This document shows, in pieces, positions 31,364-38,828 of a stretch of DNA of 64,000 nt. The notes under the pieces were generated by a model that had not been told where the DNA came from, ran no database searches, and saw nothing but the letters and a program-made list of their open reading frames with translations. The stretch spans positions 62,001 through 126,000 of the forward strand of contig CALEZD010000077.1 in assembly GCA_937928385.1 (NCBI GenBank). The letters are read 5' to 3'. A program made the position numbers and the translations under genes. This DNA comes from an uncultured Bacteroidota bacterium. Its GTDB lineage: Bacteria > Bacteroidota > Bacteroidia > Chitinophagales > Chitinophagaceae. The stretch's first letter is position 1, and each line of letters opens with the position of its first letter.

Positions 31364-31448
31364 CTGTTTAAGTATCGTCCTCTTGTCGGTCAACCTGACA
31401 ACGCCTAACAAAGGGGAGGTTTGCAGTGTATACAAAGTTGTTTCCCCT

Positions 31449-31473
31449 TTGGTCGGTCTTGTGACCGTACCAA
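31449..31473 (+). repeat. REP-like palindrome R1 (upstream of RAYT)
   Basis: TTGGTCGGTC-TTGT-GACCG(t)ACCAA: an imperfect 10-bp stem with one bulged T. Preceded by CCCCT. Same element as R2 and R3, but the base pair next to the loop is C-G instead of G-C, a compensatory change. Confidence 0.75.
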
Positions 31474-31522
31474 TCAGGCATAATACACTATGCAGTTACC
31501 CACCGACCAATCAATCAGGTTT

Positions 31523-31584
31523 GGTTGATACTACCACTCTCCAATCAGGATTGGGTTGATACTACCACTATCCAACCTGAATAC
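31523..31584 (+). repeat. Tandem repeat, two 31-bp units, just upstream of RAYT
   Basis: Two direct units starting GGTTGATACTACCACT at 31523 and 31554. The first 16 bases are identical and the remainder diverges. Outer flanks CAGGTTTGG (31516-31524) and CCAACCTG (31572-31579) are inverted relative to each other, so the pair can fold. It ends 21 bp before the RAYT start codon. Confidence 0.65.
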
Positions 31585-31605
31585 TTTTTCTACTATATTT
31601 ATCCC

Positions 31606-32121
31606 ATGCTTTCCGACATCGAATTCTTCACCGCTACCTGCCTCAACTGGAATAATCTGTTGACGGAAGATAAAAGAAAGGATATCATCATCGACAGCAT
31701 GAGGTTCCTGGTTAACGACAAGCGTATCTGGCTCTATGGTTTTGTTATTATGCCCAACCATATCCATCTTTTATGGAGCAAACAGGATGAATGGCTGAAG
31801 AAAAATATTCAATTATCATTTATGAAGTATACAGCCCAACAGCTTAAGTTCCACTTATTAGACACCGGCGCAACATTAGAGCTTGAATTACATAGAAGTA
31901 CACAATCTGATAGGGAATACCAGTTTTGGGAACGACGCCCATGGAAAGCCCGTATGCCTGATAGGGAAACAATTGAGCAAAAGCTGCATTATATACATAC
32001 AAACCCGGTGACGGCAGGGTTGTGTGCCATGGAAGAGGAGTACAAATATTCCTCATGTGCATTTTATTATGATAAACCCCACGAGTGGGATTTTTTAACG
32101 CATTATCTTGACCATTGTTAG
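31606..32121 (+). CDS. REP-associated tyrosine transposase (RAYT, IS200-like Y1 family)
   Basis: 171 residues, full length for RAYT/TnpA-REP. The HUH motif is His52-Ile-His54 in VIMPNHIHLLW and the nucleophile is Tyr129 in LHYIHTNPV; other family text is SFMKYTAQQLKFHL and FWERRPWKARM. Y1 HUH enzymes nick single-stranded DNA at hairpins; RAYTs are domesticated relatives that act on REP palindromes. Start ATG 31606 was chosen over longer readings that would run through the 31-bp repeats. REP-like palindromes R1 lie upstream and R2, R3 downstream. All catalytic residues are present, so the enzyme may be active. Confidence 0.9.
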   Translation: MLSDIEFFTATCLNWNNLLTEDKRKDIIIDSMRFLVNDKRIWLYGFVIMPNHIHLLWSKQDEWLKKNIQLSFMKYTAQQLKFHLLDTGATLELELHRSTQSDREYQFWERRPWKARMPDRETIEQKLHYIHTNPVTAGLCAMEEEYKYSSCAFYYDKPHEWDFLTHYLDHC

Positions 32122-32130
32122 GTGGTGCTG

Positions 32131-32154
32131 TTGGTCGGTGACAACACCGACCAA
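32131..32154 (-). repeat. REP-like palindrome R2 (downstream of RAYT, inverted)
   Basis: Perfect 10-bp inverted repeat TTGGTCGGTG / CACCGACCAA with loop ACAA. Read on the minus strand the loop is TTGT and the flank is CCCCT, as in R1, so it is the same element in reverse orientation. It starts 9 bp after the RAYT stop codon. Confidence 0.85.
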
Positions 32155-32160
32155 AGGGGA

Positions 32161-32177
32161 AGTTCTTTGAAATTTAG
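32161..32177 (+). repeat. 17-bp direct repeat, copy 1
   Basis: AGTTCTTTGAAATTTAG; copy 2 at 32429-32445 reads AGTTCTTTGAAATCTAG (one mismatch, 268 bp apart). Confidence 0.55.
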
Positions 32178-32290
32178 CTTCATGCCACTCGTTCGGTGGA
32201 GATAGAGGGGGGGGCTCGCGAGGCTGCCCCGACCCTAAAGGGAGATGCTACGAAAGAAAAAGCTGACGAAAGGCACCTGATTATTATTAG

Positions 32291-32343
32291 TCCTCTCCGC
32301 CTTAGGCGGAAGATAGAGGGGCTTCTCGCGGAGGAATTTTTCC
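32291..32343 (+). repeat. 53-bp repeat, copy A (with internal hairpin)
   Basis: Begins TCCTCTCCGCCTTAGGCGGA. It can fold as CCTCT...AGAGG outside and TCCGCC/GGCGGA inside. Copy B lies at 32481-32533 with about 8 mismatches in 53 bases. A shorter, degenerate third piece (GAGATAGAGGGG then CTCGCGAGG) is near 32199-32224. Confidence 0.7.
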
Positions 32344-32344
32344 T

Positions 32345-32369
32345 TTGGTCGGTGTTGTCACCGTACCAA
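32345..32369 (+). repeat. REP-like palindrome R3 (downstream of RAYT)
   Basis: TTGGTCGGTG-TTGT-CACCG(t)ACCAA, with the same bulged T as R1, in the same orientation as R1, directly after copy A of the 53-bp repeat. Confidence 0.75.
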
Positions 32370-32428
32370 TCATCTGGATATTTTCAATTCCATTTTTAAA
32401 TAAAATAACGTAAATTTACTATAGTAAA

Positions 32429-32445
32429 AGTTCTTTGAAATCTAG
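32429..32445 (+). repeat. 17-bp direct repeat, copy 2
   Basis: AGTTCTTTGAAATCTAG, pairs with 32161-32177. Confidence 0.55.
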
Positions 32446-32480
32446 TCCTATCCATTCGTTTTGAGTATTGCTTCATGCTT

Positions 32481-32533
32481 TCCTCTCCGCCTTAGTTAGA
32501 AGACAGAGGGGCTTCCAGCGCAGGAATTGTTCC
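32481..32533 (+). repeat. 53-bp repeat, copy B
   Basis: Begins TCCTCTCCGCCTTAGTTAGA. Outer arms CCTCT/AGAGG are kept but the inner stem of copy A is lost. Exactly 190 bp after copy A. Confidence 0.7.
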
Positions 32534-32818
32534 CAAAAATAAAACCCGTTTTCTGGCATCATTTTGGAATATTTCCATTTATATCCGTTTTTCGGGATAA
32601 AAGCCCTGTGCGGTTGGTGCTCCCCTTTAGGGGTCGGGGGAAAACTCATTTTTCTGGCATCAAAAAGGAACAAAAAACACAACAAGCTCATAACCAACCA
32701 CTTGATTTTGTTTCCTTGCAGAATTTTCGCCGAAAGTGGCAACATTTTGGCAACACTTGTCCTGCTAAGGCGGTGAAAATGCCTCGTTTTTGTGCGGAAG
32801 CGCACAATTTGATGCGAA

Positions 32819-33505
32819 CTAAACCCTTCCACCCACCACTACTACTATCTCACCCTTGGGTGGCGTAGCCTCGTAGTGGGCAGCTAACTCTGCCAGGGTA
32901 CCCCTGCGGGTTTCTTCAAACATTTTGGTCAGCTCGCGGCATACGGCTGCGGGGCGTTCAGCACCCAGGTGTTCAGCCATTTCGCGGAGGGTCTTTACCA
33001 GCCGGTGCGGCGATTCGTACAGGATAATAGTGCGTTCTTCTTCAGCCAGTTTTTTGAAGAAAGTCTGCCTCCCTTTTTTCTGCGGTGGAAAGCCTTCAAA
33101 ACAAAAACTGCTGGCGGGTAGCCCTGACTGTACCAGGGCAGGTAATACAGCGCTGGCGCCGGGCAGGCACCCCACCCCTACACCCTGGCGGATGCACTCG
33201 CGCACCAACAGGAAGCCGGGGTCGGATATGGCGGGTGTACCCGCATCTGTAAGCAAAGCAAGCGTTTTGCCGGCCTTCATTTCTTCCAGTACCTTTTCCA
33301 GTGTTTTGTGTTCGTTGTGCTGGTGGTGAGGATATAGCGGCTTGTGTATATTGTAGTGGTTCAGCAGTACCGAGCTGGTGCGGGTATCCTCGCAAAGTAT
33401 CGCATCCACCTTCTGCAGCACCTCTACCGCACGGTAAGTGATATCGCCCAGGTTGCCTATGGGAGACGGCACAAGGTATAATCGTATATCCTTATCCTTT
33501 TGCAA
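32819..33505 (-). CDS. rsmI: 16S rRNA (cytidine(1402)-2'-O)-methyltransferase
   Basis: 228 residues. Tetrapyrrole-methylase fold with the RsmI signatures LYLVPSPIGNLGDITYRAVEVL, ILCEDTRTSSVLLNHYNI, LALLTDAGTPAISDPGF, CLPGASAVLPALVQSGLP, FEGFPPQKKGR and LYESPHRL. It methylates the ribose of C1402 in 16S rRNA with SAM. RsmI is often about 280 residues; this form lacks the C-terminal extension. The start is TTG 33505, since purS ends in the same frame with TAA just 3 bases before and no ATG follows until far into the domain. It follows purS closely. Confidence 0.93.
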   Translation of the reverse strand: MQKDKDIRLYLVPSPIGNLGDITYRAVEVLQKVDAILCEDTRTSSVLLNHYNIHKPLYPHHQHNEHKTLEKVLEEMKAGKTLALLTDAGTPAISDPGFLLVRECIRQGVGVGCLPGASAVLPALVQSGLPASSFCFEGFPPQKKGRQTFFKKLAEEERTIILYESPHRLVKTLREMAEHLGAERPAAVCRELTKMFEETRRGTLAELAAHYEATPPKGEIVVVVGGRV

Positions 33506-33508
33506 TAA

Positions 33509-33760
33509 TTAAGCTTCAATTACTGAGATGTCGTATTGCTCCATCACGGGGTTGGCCAGCAGTTTTTTGCAGGCATTGTCCGCTATGCTTTGTGCTTCTT
33601 CTTTAGAAGCTGCCTCAATGTTCAGCGTTATGTGTTTGCCTATGCGTACGCCGTCTACCTGCTCCATGCCCAGGTTGTGCAGGCTGTTGTTTACAGCCTT
33701 GCCTTGTGGGTCCAGCAGTTCTTTCAGGGGCATTACATTGATATGCGCTATGTATTTCAT
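33509..33760 (-). CDS. purS: Phosphoribosylformylglycinamidine synthase subunit PurS
   Basis: 83 residues, normal length for PurS: KYIAHINVMPLKELLDPQGKAV, LHNLGMEQVDGVRIGKHITLNI and ISVIEA. PurS bridges PurL and PurQ in the three-part FGAM synthase of purine synthesis. Neither purL nor purQ is in the window. ATG 33760 is preferred over the GTG one codon upstream. It lies 11 bp after pssA and 3 bp before rsmI, so the three genes form an operon. Confidence 0.9.
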   Translation of the reverse strand: MKYIAHINVMPLKELLDPQGKAVNNSLHNLGMEQVDGVRIGKHITLNIEAASKEEAQSIADNACKKLLANPVMEQYDISVIEA

Positions 33761-33771
33761 CACTATTTCTT

Positions 33772-34536
33772 TTATGCTTCGCTTGGTTTATGAATAAATG
33801 ATAACAAAATATACAATACAAAGATGACGGGGATAATAGCCACATGCAGTACAAACCATCCGCCCACGCCCACCGCTATCATTACCAGCTGCGGCCATAT
33901 AGTAGCCATGCTGAAACGTGACGGTATGAACTTGATAAAGCGTATGCCCGACAGCATCAACCAGCTAAACAGGGCTATGATGGCGTATATCGCCCATTTG
34001 CTTTGCAATGCATTACCTATGCCCATGGGGTTGTACCAGTTAATCAGCGGCAAACATGCGATAAACAGTCCCGCAGCCGGTATGGGCATACCCCTGAAAA
34101 AATTCTGCTGCGATGCATGGGAAATATTGTACTTCGCCAGCCTGACAGCTCCCGCAGCTACAAATATGAATGCGGGTATCATGGCGCTCATATTTACGTC
34201 TAATGCATAAGGTTCTGCCATATAGCTGGCCCAGAGCATTTTGAAGAGTATCATAGAAGGTGCTACGCCGAATGATACCACATCCGCCAGCGAATCGAGG
34301 TCTTTGCCAATGGGAGAGAACACATTCAGCGTCCTTGCCGCAAACCCGTCCAGCGTGTCGAACAGGGCCGCCAGCGCTATGAATAGTGCGCCCATATAGG
34401 CCTGCTCGGTACCAAACACCCAGTATTCGCCACCATTGAAAGAAGATACAAATGGTTGAGAATTGAGTATGAAGGCTATGGCAATGCACCCGCTTACCAG
34501 GTTGGCCAGTGTTAGCAAATTGGGTAAATGCTTCAT
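33772..34536 (-). CDS. pssA: CDP-diacylglycerol--serine O-phosphatidyltransferase
   Basis: 254 residues with about seven to eight membrane segments. The CDP-alcohol phosphotransferase motif is present around residue 60: ALFDTLDGFAARTLNVFSPIGKDLDSLADVVSFG (D-G-A-R...G...D...D pattern). It makes phosphatidylserine in the inner membrane, the precursor of phosphatidylethanolamine. ATG 34536 (MKHLPNLLTLANL) is taken as the start; a longer reading from 34605 would add a leader that lies over the promoter. First gene of the pssA-purS-rsmI run. Confidence 0.92.
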   Translation of the reverse strand: MKHLPNLLTLANLVSGCIAIAFILNSQPFVSSFNGGEYWVFGTEQAYMGALFIALAALFDTLDGFAARTLNVFSPIGKDLDSLADVVSFGVAPSMILFKMLWASYMAEPYALDVNMSAMIPAFIFVAAGAVRLAKYNISHASQQNFFRGMPIPAAGLFIACLPLINWYNPMGIGNALQSKWAIYAIIALFSWLMLSGIRFIKFIPSRFSMATIWPQLVMIAVGVGGWFVLHVAIIPVIFVLYILLSFIHKPSEA

Positions 34537-34543
34537 GTGTGGG

Positions 34544-34551
34544 CAAAGATA
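34544..34551 (-). promoter_or_regulatory. Candidate -7 box TATCTTTG, almost abutting the pssA start
   Basis: Full TAnnTTTG match on the minus strand, only 7 bp before ATG 34536. Transcription would start at or next to the start codon, giving a leaderless mRNA. Confidence 0.45.
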
Positions 34552-34589
34552 ATAGCTTATTGCGGATGCTAAATGAAAATTAAAACAAA

Positions 34590-34612
34590 AGGCAGGATTA
34601 TACATCCTGCCT
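34590..34612 (-). terminator. Rho-independent terminator after the beta-barrel gene
   Basis: Perfect 9-bp stem AGGCAGGAT / ATCCTGCCT, loop TATAC, followed on the minus strand by TTTTGTTTT. It lies 24 bp after the stop codon at 34637. Confidence 0.88.
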
Positions 34613-34636
34613 GTAAAAACTTATAATATGAATGTA

Positions 34637-35254
34637 TTATAAAAACGAGAAGCCTAAATGCAGTTGTATACTGGATAGCTTCCAGCTTTCACCAACCGAT
34701 GATATATTCTGGTCTGTCAGTCCGAAAGTGTAACGCACTCCGGCGTTCAGTTTCAGCGGCAGGTTCAGTTGGACACCTACCACACCGGCGAAGTCGCTTT
34801 GGTTAAATATGTTGGCCGCCGGCTGGTTGAGGAAGGCATCTTTATCCTTTACATTAAGCAATGTAGTGAGCTGTGGGCCCAATTGTATGCTGGCATTGCC
34901 AAATAATTTCAGGTTAAGCAATACCGGGATGTTCAGGTAGGTGGCAGAGAAGCTACCGGTAGAAGTAGAGTCTGCGGGGTTGAACAACAGGCCTGCAGCT
35001 TTGAAGTTGCTGCCGTTTCCGTTAAAAGAGGTAGTGGCTATCAATACTTCGGCTTGCGCGCCAATCTTTTTCACGCCCAGGCTGGCAAAAGCGCCGCCCA
35101 ATACACCTGACCTGTATCCGCCCGACCAGGTATTACCATTCATCCGGGTAAAGTTCATACCGGCTTTGATGCCCAGGTCTATCTCCAGCGGGCCTGGTTG
35201 TGCAATAGCTATAACGGGTAAGAAAGCAAAAATCAGCAACAAAAACTTTTTCAT
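34637..35254 (-). CDS. Small outer membrane beta-barrel (porin-family) protein
   Basis: 205 residues: Sec signal peptide (about 1-18, ending AIAQ), then an eight-stranded OMP_b-brl_2-type barrel: LEIDLGIKAGMNFTRM, VLGGAFASLGVKKIGAQAEVLI, ATYLNIPVLLNLKLFGNASIQLGPQ and LNAGVRYTFGLTD, ending with a terminal Phe-Leu (HLGFSFL). The general role of such barrels in Bacteroidota is not known. It lies 54 bp downstream of bshC and has its own terminator. Confidence 0.82.
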   Translation of the reverse strand: MKKFLLLIFAFLPVIAIAQPGPLEIDLGIKAGMNFTRMNGNTWSGGYRSGVLGGAFASLGVKKIGAQAEVLIATTSFNGNGSNFKAAGLLFNPADSTSTGSFSATYLNIPVLLNLKLFGNASIQLGPQLTTLLNVKDKDAFLNQPAANIFNQSDFAGVVGVQLNLPLKLNAGVRYTFGLTDQNISSVGESWKLSSIQLHLGFSFL

Positions 35255-35308
35255 ATCAGAGTTTTTATACTTGGCAAATATATTAAACCTGCACCAATAA
35301 TATTCCTG

Positions 35309-36919
35309 TTATACCCTGTGTTTTGGATGTATCACAAGAAATTCATTTCTCATTGGTGAGATATTGTTTACAATAGTATCTATAAAATCGTGTCCACATA
35401 GTGGAAAGTATTCTATAAAGTTTTCAACACGTTCCTGCAAACTGTTATTCGGAAACAGCATAGTCTTCAGTTTAGCTATTCTTTGCAATTCTGTGTCGTG
35501 CTTCCGTTTTTCAGCCCGCAGCATTTTTTGCTCCAGTACCGCAAGCTGGTGTTTTATTTTAGCGAGGGCAGCTTCGGCAGATGGCCCGAGTGTTGGGTCG
35601 AGCAATACTGCCTTATCCTTCAATTGCCGTATAACAGCTTCAAAACTGTTTTGTTCGTCAGCGGTTGACAGGCTGTGTTGGCTGTTATCACTTACATGGG
35701 CTTTGGCCAGTTGTTCATAAGGTTGAAACAGTTCTTCAGTTGTGATACCGAGTTTTTGTTGCAAGGCACTGGCCTTAGGTTCAATCCATAGTACCGACTG
35801 CCTGAGCAAAATAACCGGGTAAAAGACCTTATAGTGGTTGAAAAGTTCTTTCAGTTGCAGCCAGTAAGCTACTTCGGCACCCCCGCCTATAAATGCCACA
35901 TCGGGCAAGATGCTTTCCTGCAATATGCCTCTTAGTATTACGTTGGGGCTAAAGCGTTCGGGGTGCGTTTCCAACTCGGCCAGTAGCCCACTTTCCGTCC
36001 ATGAGATATCCGTGTTCAGCACTATCCATTTACTGCCGTTCTTTTCTATGCGCTCGCGCAGGTTGTCCTTCAGGTAAAACAGGTTAATATCCCTGGGGTA
36101 TGCCTGCGATTTATATTGTTGTGCCAGCAGTTCAGCCTGCGTAGTAACTATACCATTGGCGGTATGGTTCAGCAGGTCGTCCCGCATTATATGCAGCATT
36201 TCTTTTTTGAACGTTACATCATCGGGGTCAAGTACTACCAGTCCGTATTTGCCAAACAACTCGTTGACCAGGTACCTGGTGGCTTCGCCTATTGTATGGT
36301 GTTGCAGGTAGGCCTGGGTTAATAATTCCTTTAATTGTTCAGTATGCTCACCCGGTGGGCCCATTACTTTGAATAATTCGTTGAGCAAGGCTTCCAGGCT
36401 TTTTGTGTTCATCCGGCCTACCGCACCTTGTTGCCCGTTGCCATCCCATGTGTATTTCTTGCCCCCATAGCGGAATGTTCCGAGTTCATCCAGGTCATTA
36501 TCCTCGCTGCCCATGTAATACACGGGTACGAAATGTTTATCAGGGTGCTGTTCATTCAGATGATTGGCCAGTTGTATAGCATGCGCAATCTTATATATAA
36601 AATACAGGTAGCCGGTCAGCAGGTTGGGCTGGTGGGCGGTGCATACCGTAAAAGTGTTTTCGTTTGCTAATGAAGCTATGTTGTCTGTTACGGCTGCGCA
36701 ACAGGTAAGGTGGCTGCATTGTGCCTGTAATGTTTGTACCAGCACCTGGCGGTTGACGGGATATTCGGCCCTGGCGGCTATGGCTTGTTGGATGCCTGCC
36801 TCATCGGGACAATATGTATGAAAAGGTTGTAAGCTGCTGCTATGTGCGAGGTAATCCGTCACCAATTGACTGAAAAAACCTGTTTGTGTATATGGTATGT
36901 ATGTACAATGACTATCCAA
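35309..36919 (-). CDS. bshC: Bacillithiol biosynthesis cysteine-adding enzyme BshC
   Basis: 536 residues, normal length. Signatures: YIPYTQTGFFSQLVTDYL at the start, TVCTAHQPNLLTGYLYFIYKI, FVPVYYMGSEDNDLDEL, GLVVLDPDDVTFKKEM, ILQESILPDVAFIGGGAEVAYWLQL and PVILLRQSVLWIE. It adds cysteine to glucosaminyl-malate to finish bacillithiol, the low-molecular thiol of many Bacillota and Bacteroidota. The start is probably TTG 36919; no ATG lies between the upstream in-frame stop and the conserved N-terminus. bshA and bshB are not in the window. It is divergent from radC. Confidence 0.95.
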   Translation of the reverse strand: MDSHCTYIPYTQTGFFSQLVTDYLAHSSSLQPFHTYCPDEAGIQQAIAARAEYPVNRQVLVQTLQAQCSHLTCCAAVTDNIASLANENTFTVCTAHQPNLLTGYLYFIYKIAHAIQLANHLNEQHPDKHFVPVYYMGSEDNDLDELGTFRYGGKKYTWDGNGQQGAVGRMNTKSLEALLNELFKVMGPPGEHTEQLKELLTQAYLQHHTIGEATRYLVNELFGKYGLVVLDPDDVTFKKEMLHIMRDDLLNHTANGIVTTQAELLAQQYKSQAYPRDINLFYLKDNLRERIEKNGSKWIVLNTDISWTESGLLAELETHPERFSPNVILRGILQESILPDVAFIGGGAEVAYWLQLKELFNHYKVFYPVILLRQSVLWIEPKASALQQKLGITTEELFQPYEQLAKAHVSDNSQHSLSTADEQNSFEAVIRQLKDKAVLLDPTLGPSAEAALAKIKHQLAVLEQKMLRAEKRKHDTELQRIAKLKTMLFPNNSLQERVENFIEYFPLCGHDFIDTIVNNISPMRNEFLVIHPKHRV

Positions 36920-37039
36920 TGCGGATGAACAATTTAGGCGCTAAGTTAATAGACCCTATTGAAACCATACCCAATAGGCCTATAAACAATGGCAATTCTT
37001 TAACAATAAACTTGTAGTTTTCAGGTTCAGAACCATCAC

Positions 37040-37729
37040 GTGAGCAATACAAACAGTATCAAGAACTGGGCGGAAGATGAGCGCCCCCGCGAGAAACTCC
37101 TGCACAAAGGCCCTGCAGCTTTGGCGGATGCGGAACTGCTGGCCATACTTATATCCAGCGGCACCAGGGAACGCTCGGCGCTGGACCTGGCGAGGGATAT
37201 ACTGAAACAGGCTGGCAATCAACTGCACGACCTGGGCAGGTTGAGCGTGGAAGAACTGCAACAGACCAAGGGCATAGGCGAGGCCAGGGCCATTACTATA
37301 GCCGCAGCGCTGGAACTGGGGCGCAGGCGTCAGATGTCGGCCGGCTTATCACGGCAGACCATTACCCAAAGCAAAGACGCAGCGGAGATACTGATACCCC
37401 TGATGCGCGACCTGGGTCATGAAGTATTTTATGTGCTGTACCTCAGCCAGTCCAGCAGTATCATCCGTTTCGAGCATATAGGTAAGGGGGGACTCACCAG
37501 CACGGTAGCCGATATACGCATCATACTGAAAAACGCCCTGCTCAACAGCGCCTCGCGCCTGATAGTGGCGCACAACCACCCCAGTGGCAACCTGAAGCCC
37601 AGCAGGGAAGATATATCTATGACCGAAAAGCTGAAAGAAGCGGCGGCGCTGATGGATATCAAGCTGCTTGATCACCTGATAATCGGGGATAATAACTATT
37701 GCAGCATGGCCGACGAAGGGCTGTTATAG
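37040..37729 (+). CDS. radC: RadC family protein (JAB metallopeptidase-fold)
   Basis: 229 residues from a GTG start. Helix-hairpin-helix part (about 8-90: KNWAEDERPREKLLHKGP, DAELLAILISSGT, QQTKGIGEARAITIAAALELGRR), then a JAB/MPN domain with the metal site in LIVAHNHPSGNLKPSREDISMT. RadC proteins were once linked to DNA repair, but this is not established. All metal ligands (HxHPSGxxxPSxxD) are present. It stands apart from mobile elements, as is usual for the chromosomal copy, and is divergent from bshC. A Gfo/Idh/MocA gene follows 52 bp on. Confidence 0.93.
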   Translation: MSNTNSIKNWAEDERPREKLLHKGPAALADAELLAILISSGTRERSALDLARDILKQAGNQLHDLGRLSVEELQQTKGIGEARAITIAAALELGRRRQMSAGLSRQTITQSKDAAEILIPLMRDLGHEVFYVLYLSQSSSIIRFEHIGKGGLTSTVADIRIILKNALLNSASRLIVAHNHPSGNLKPSREDISMTEKLKEAAALMDIKLLDHLIIGDNNYCSMADEGLL

Positions 37730-37781
37730 TGCCTGATTATTGTTATCTTGCGGCTCTTAAAAAAGCAACTTTAAGGCATAC

Positions 37782-38768
37782 ATGCTAAAAATAGGAGTTT
37801 TCGGCGCAGGGCACCTCGGAAGGATACATATACAGCAATGGAAGGAGGTTCCGGGCACAGAACTGGTGGGCTTTTACGACCCTGATGATGCCAAAGCATC
37901 AGCGGTGGCCGATGAATTTGCTGTCAGCAGGTATACTAGTATAGATGCTTTGATAGAAGCTGCTGAAGCATTAGACATAGTATCTACCACCACTACCCAC
38001 TACGAAATAGCTAAGAAGTGCCTGCTGGCGGGCAAACATATTTTCATAGAGAAACCATTGGCCCAATCGCTGGAAGAAGCACAGGAACTGGTGCAACTGG
38101 TAAAAGAAGCTAATGTAAAATGCCAGGTAGGGCATGTGGAGCGGTACAATCCCGCATACCTGGCGCTGGAAGAACAGGGCCTGCAGCCATTGTTTATAGA
38201 GGCGCACAGGCTGGCACAATTCAATCCCCGTGGTACAGATGTATCTGTAATACTGGACCTGATGATACACGATATAGACATCGTGATGCACCTGGTAAAG
38301 TCACCGGTAAGGCGTATTTCTGCCAGCGGGGTATCGGTGGTCAGCGAGTCAGCGGATATTGCCAATGCCCGTATTGAGTTTGACAACGGTTGTGTGGCCA
38401 ACCTGACATCCAGCCGCATATCCATAAAAAAAATGCGTAAGATGCGCTTGTTTCAGCGCGATGCCTATATTGGTATAGATTTTTTAGAGAAAAAGACGGA
38501 GGTCATCAGGCTAAAAGAGCCGGATAGTGAAAAAGGCATGTTTGATTTCCCGATAGAAGTGCCCGGAGGTGAAAAAAAGACAATTTCCATACAAATGCCG
38601 GATGTAAAGCCCGTAAATTCGATAAGGCTGGAACTGGAAGAGTTTTCAAAAGCCGTACTGGAAGATAAACCCGTGCGTGTAACTGTTTACGATGGTTACC
38701 AGGCTATGGATGTAGCGCACCAGATTCTGAAAAAAATGAGCCTGCATAACGAACTCCATAATGTTTAG
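37782..38768 (+). CDS. Gfo/Idh/MocA family NAD(P)-dependent oxidoreductase
   Basis: 328 residues. N-terminal Rossmann domain: LKIGVFGAGHLGRIHIQQW and GFYDPDDAKASAVADEF; the family motif EKP is in HIFIEKPLAQSLEEAQ near residue 90; the C-terminal alpha/beta part includes VGHVERYNPAY and DLMIHDIDIVMHLV. Such enzymes oxidise or reduce sugars, including UDP-sugars for surface polysaccharides. The neighbours downstream are a lipoprotein and a polyprenyl-phosphate sugar transferase, so a role in sugar-nucleotide modification is plausible, though the 60-bp gap with a CGTTTTAAAACG palindrome (38792-38803) separates it from them. Confidence 0.85.
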   Translation: MLKIGVFGAGHLGRIHIQQWKEVPGTELVGFYDPDDAKASAVADEFAVSRYTSIDALIEAAEALDIVSTTTTHYEIAKKCLLAGKHIFIEKPLAQSLEEAQELVQLVKEANVKCQVGHVERYNPAYLALEEQGLQPLFIEAHRLAQFNPRGTDVSVILDLMIHDIDIVMHLVKSPVRRISASGVSVVSESADIANARIEFDNGCVANLTSSRISIKKMRKMRLFQRDAYIGIDFLEKKTEVIRLKEPDSEKGMFDFPIEVPGGEKKTISIQMPDVKPVNSIRLELEEFSKAVLEDKPVRVTVYDGYQAMDVAHQILKKMSLHNELHNV

Positions 38769-38828
38769 CACAATATTTGAAGCTAAAAAATCGTTTTAAA
38801 ACGTAAGCAAGCAAGAATTATTGCACTG

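Larger units (their letters stand above)
32122..32818. other. 697-bp repeat-rich non-coding region downstream of RAYT
   Basis: Contains R2, R3, both 53-bp repeats, both 17-bp repeats, a CCCCTTTAGGGG palindrome near 32623 and two copies of TTTTCTGGCATCA-like text near 32549 and 32649. Open frames here have repeat-derived, low-quality products (for example a 119-codon frame on the minus strand from 32832) and none is judged a gene. Confidence 0.7.

Noticed and set aside
31525..31605. N-terminal extension of the RAYT reading frame
   Set aside because: Would translate the tandem 31-bp repeats; ATG 31606 fits the family length and start.
31381..32533. CRISPR array
   Set aside because: Repeats differ in length and spacing, are palindromic REP-type and diverged; no regular spacers and no cas genes.
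32473..32832. 119-codon open frame in the repeat field
   Set aside because: Made of repeat copy B and AT-rich filler and overlaps the end of rsmI; product is basic, without domain or signal.
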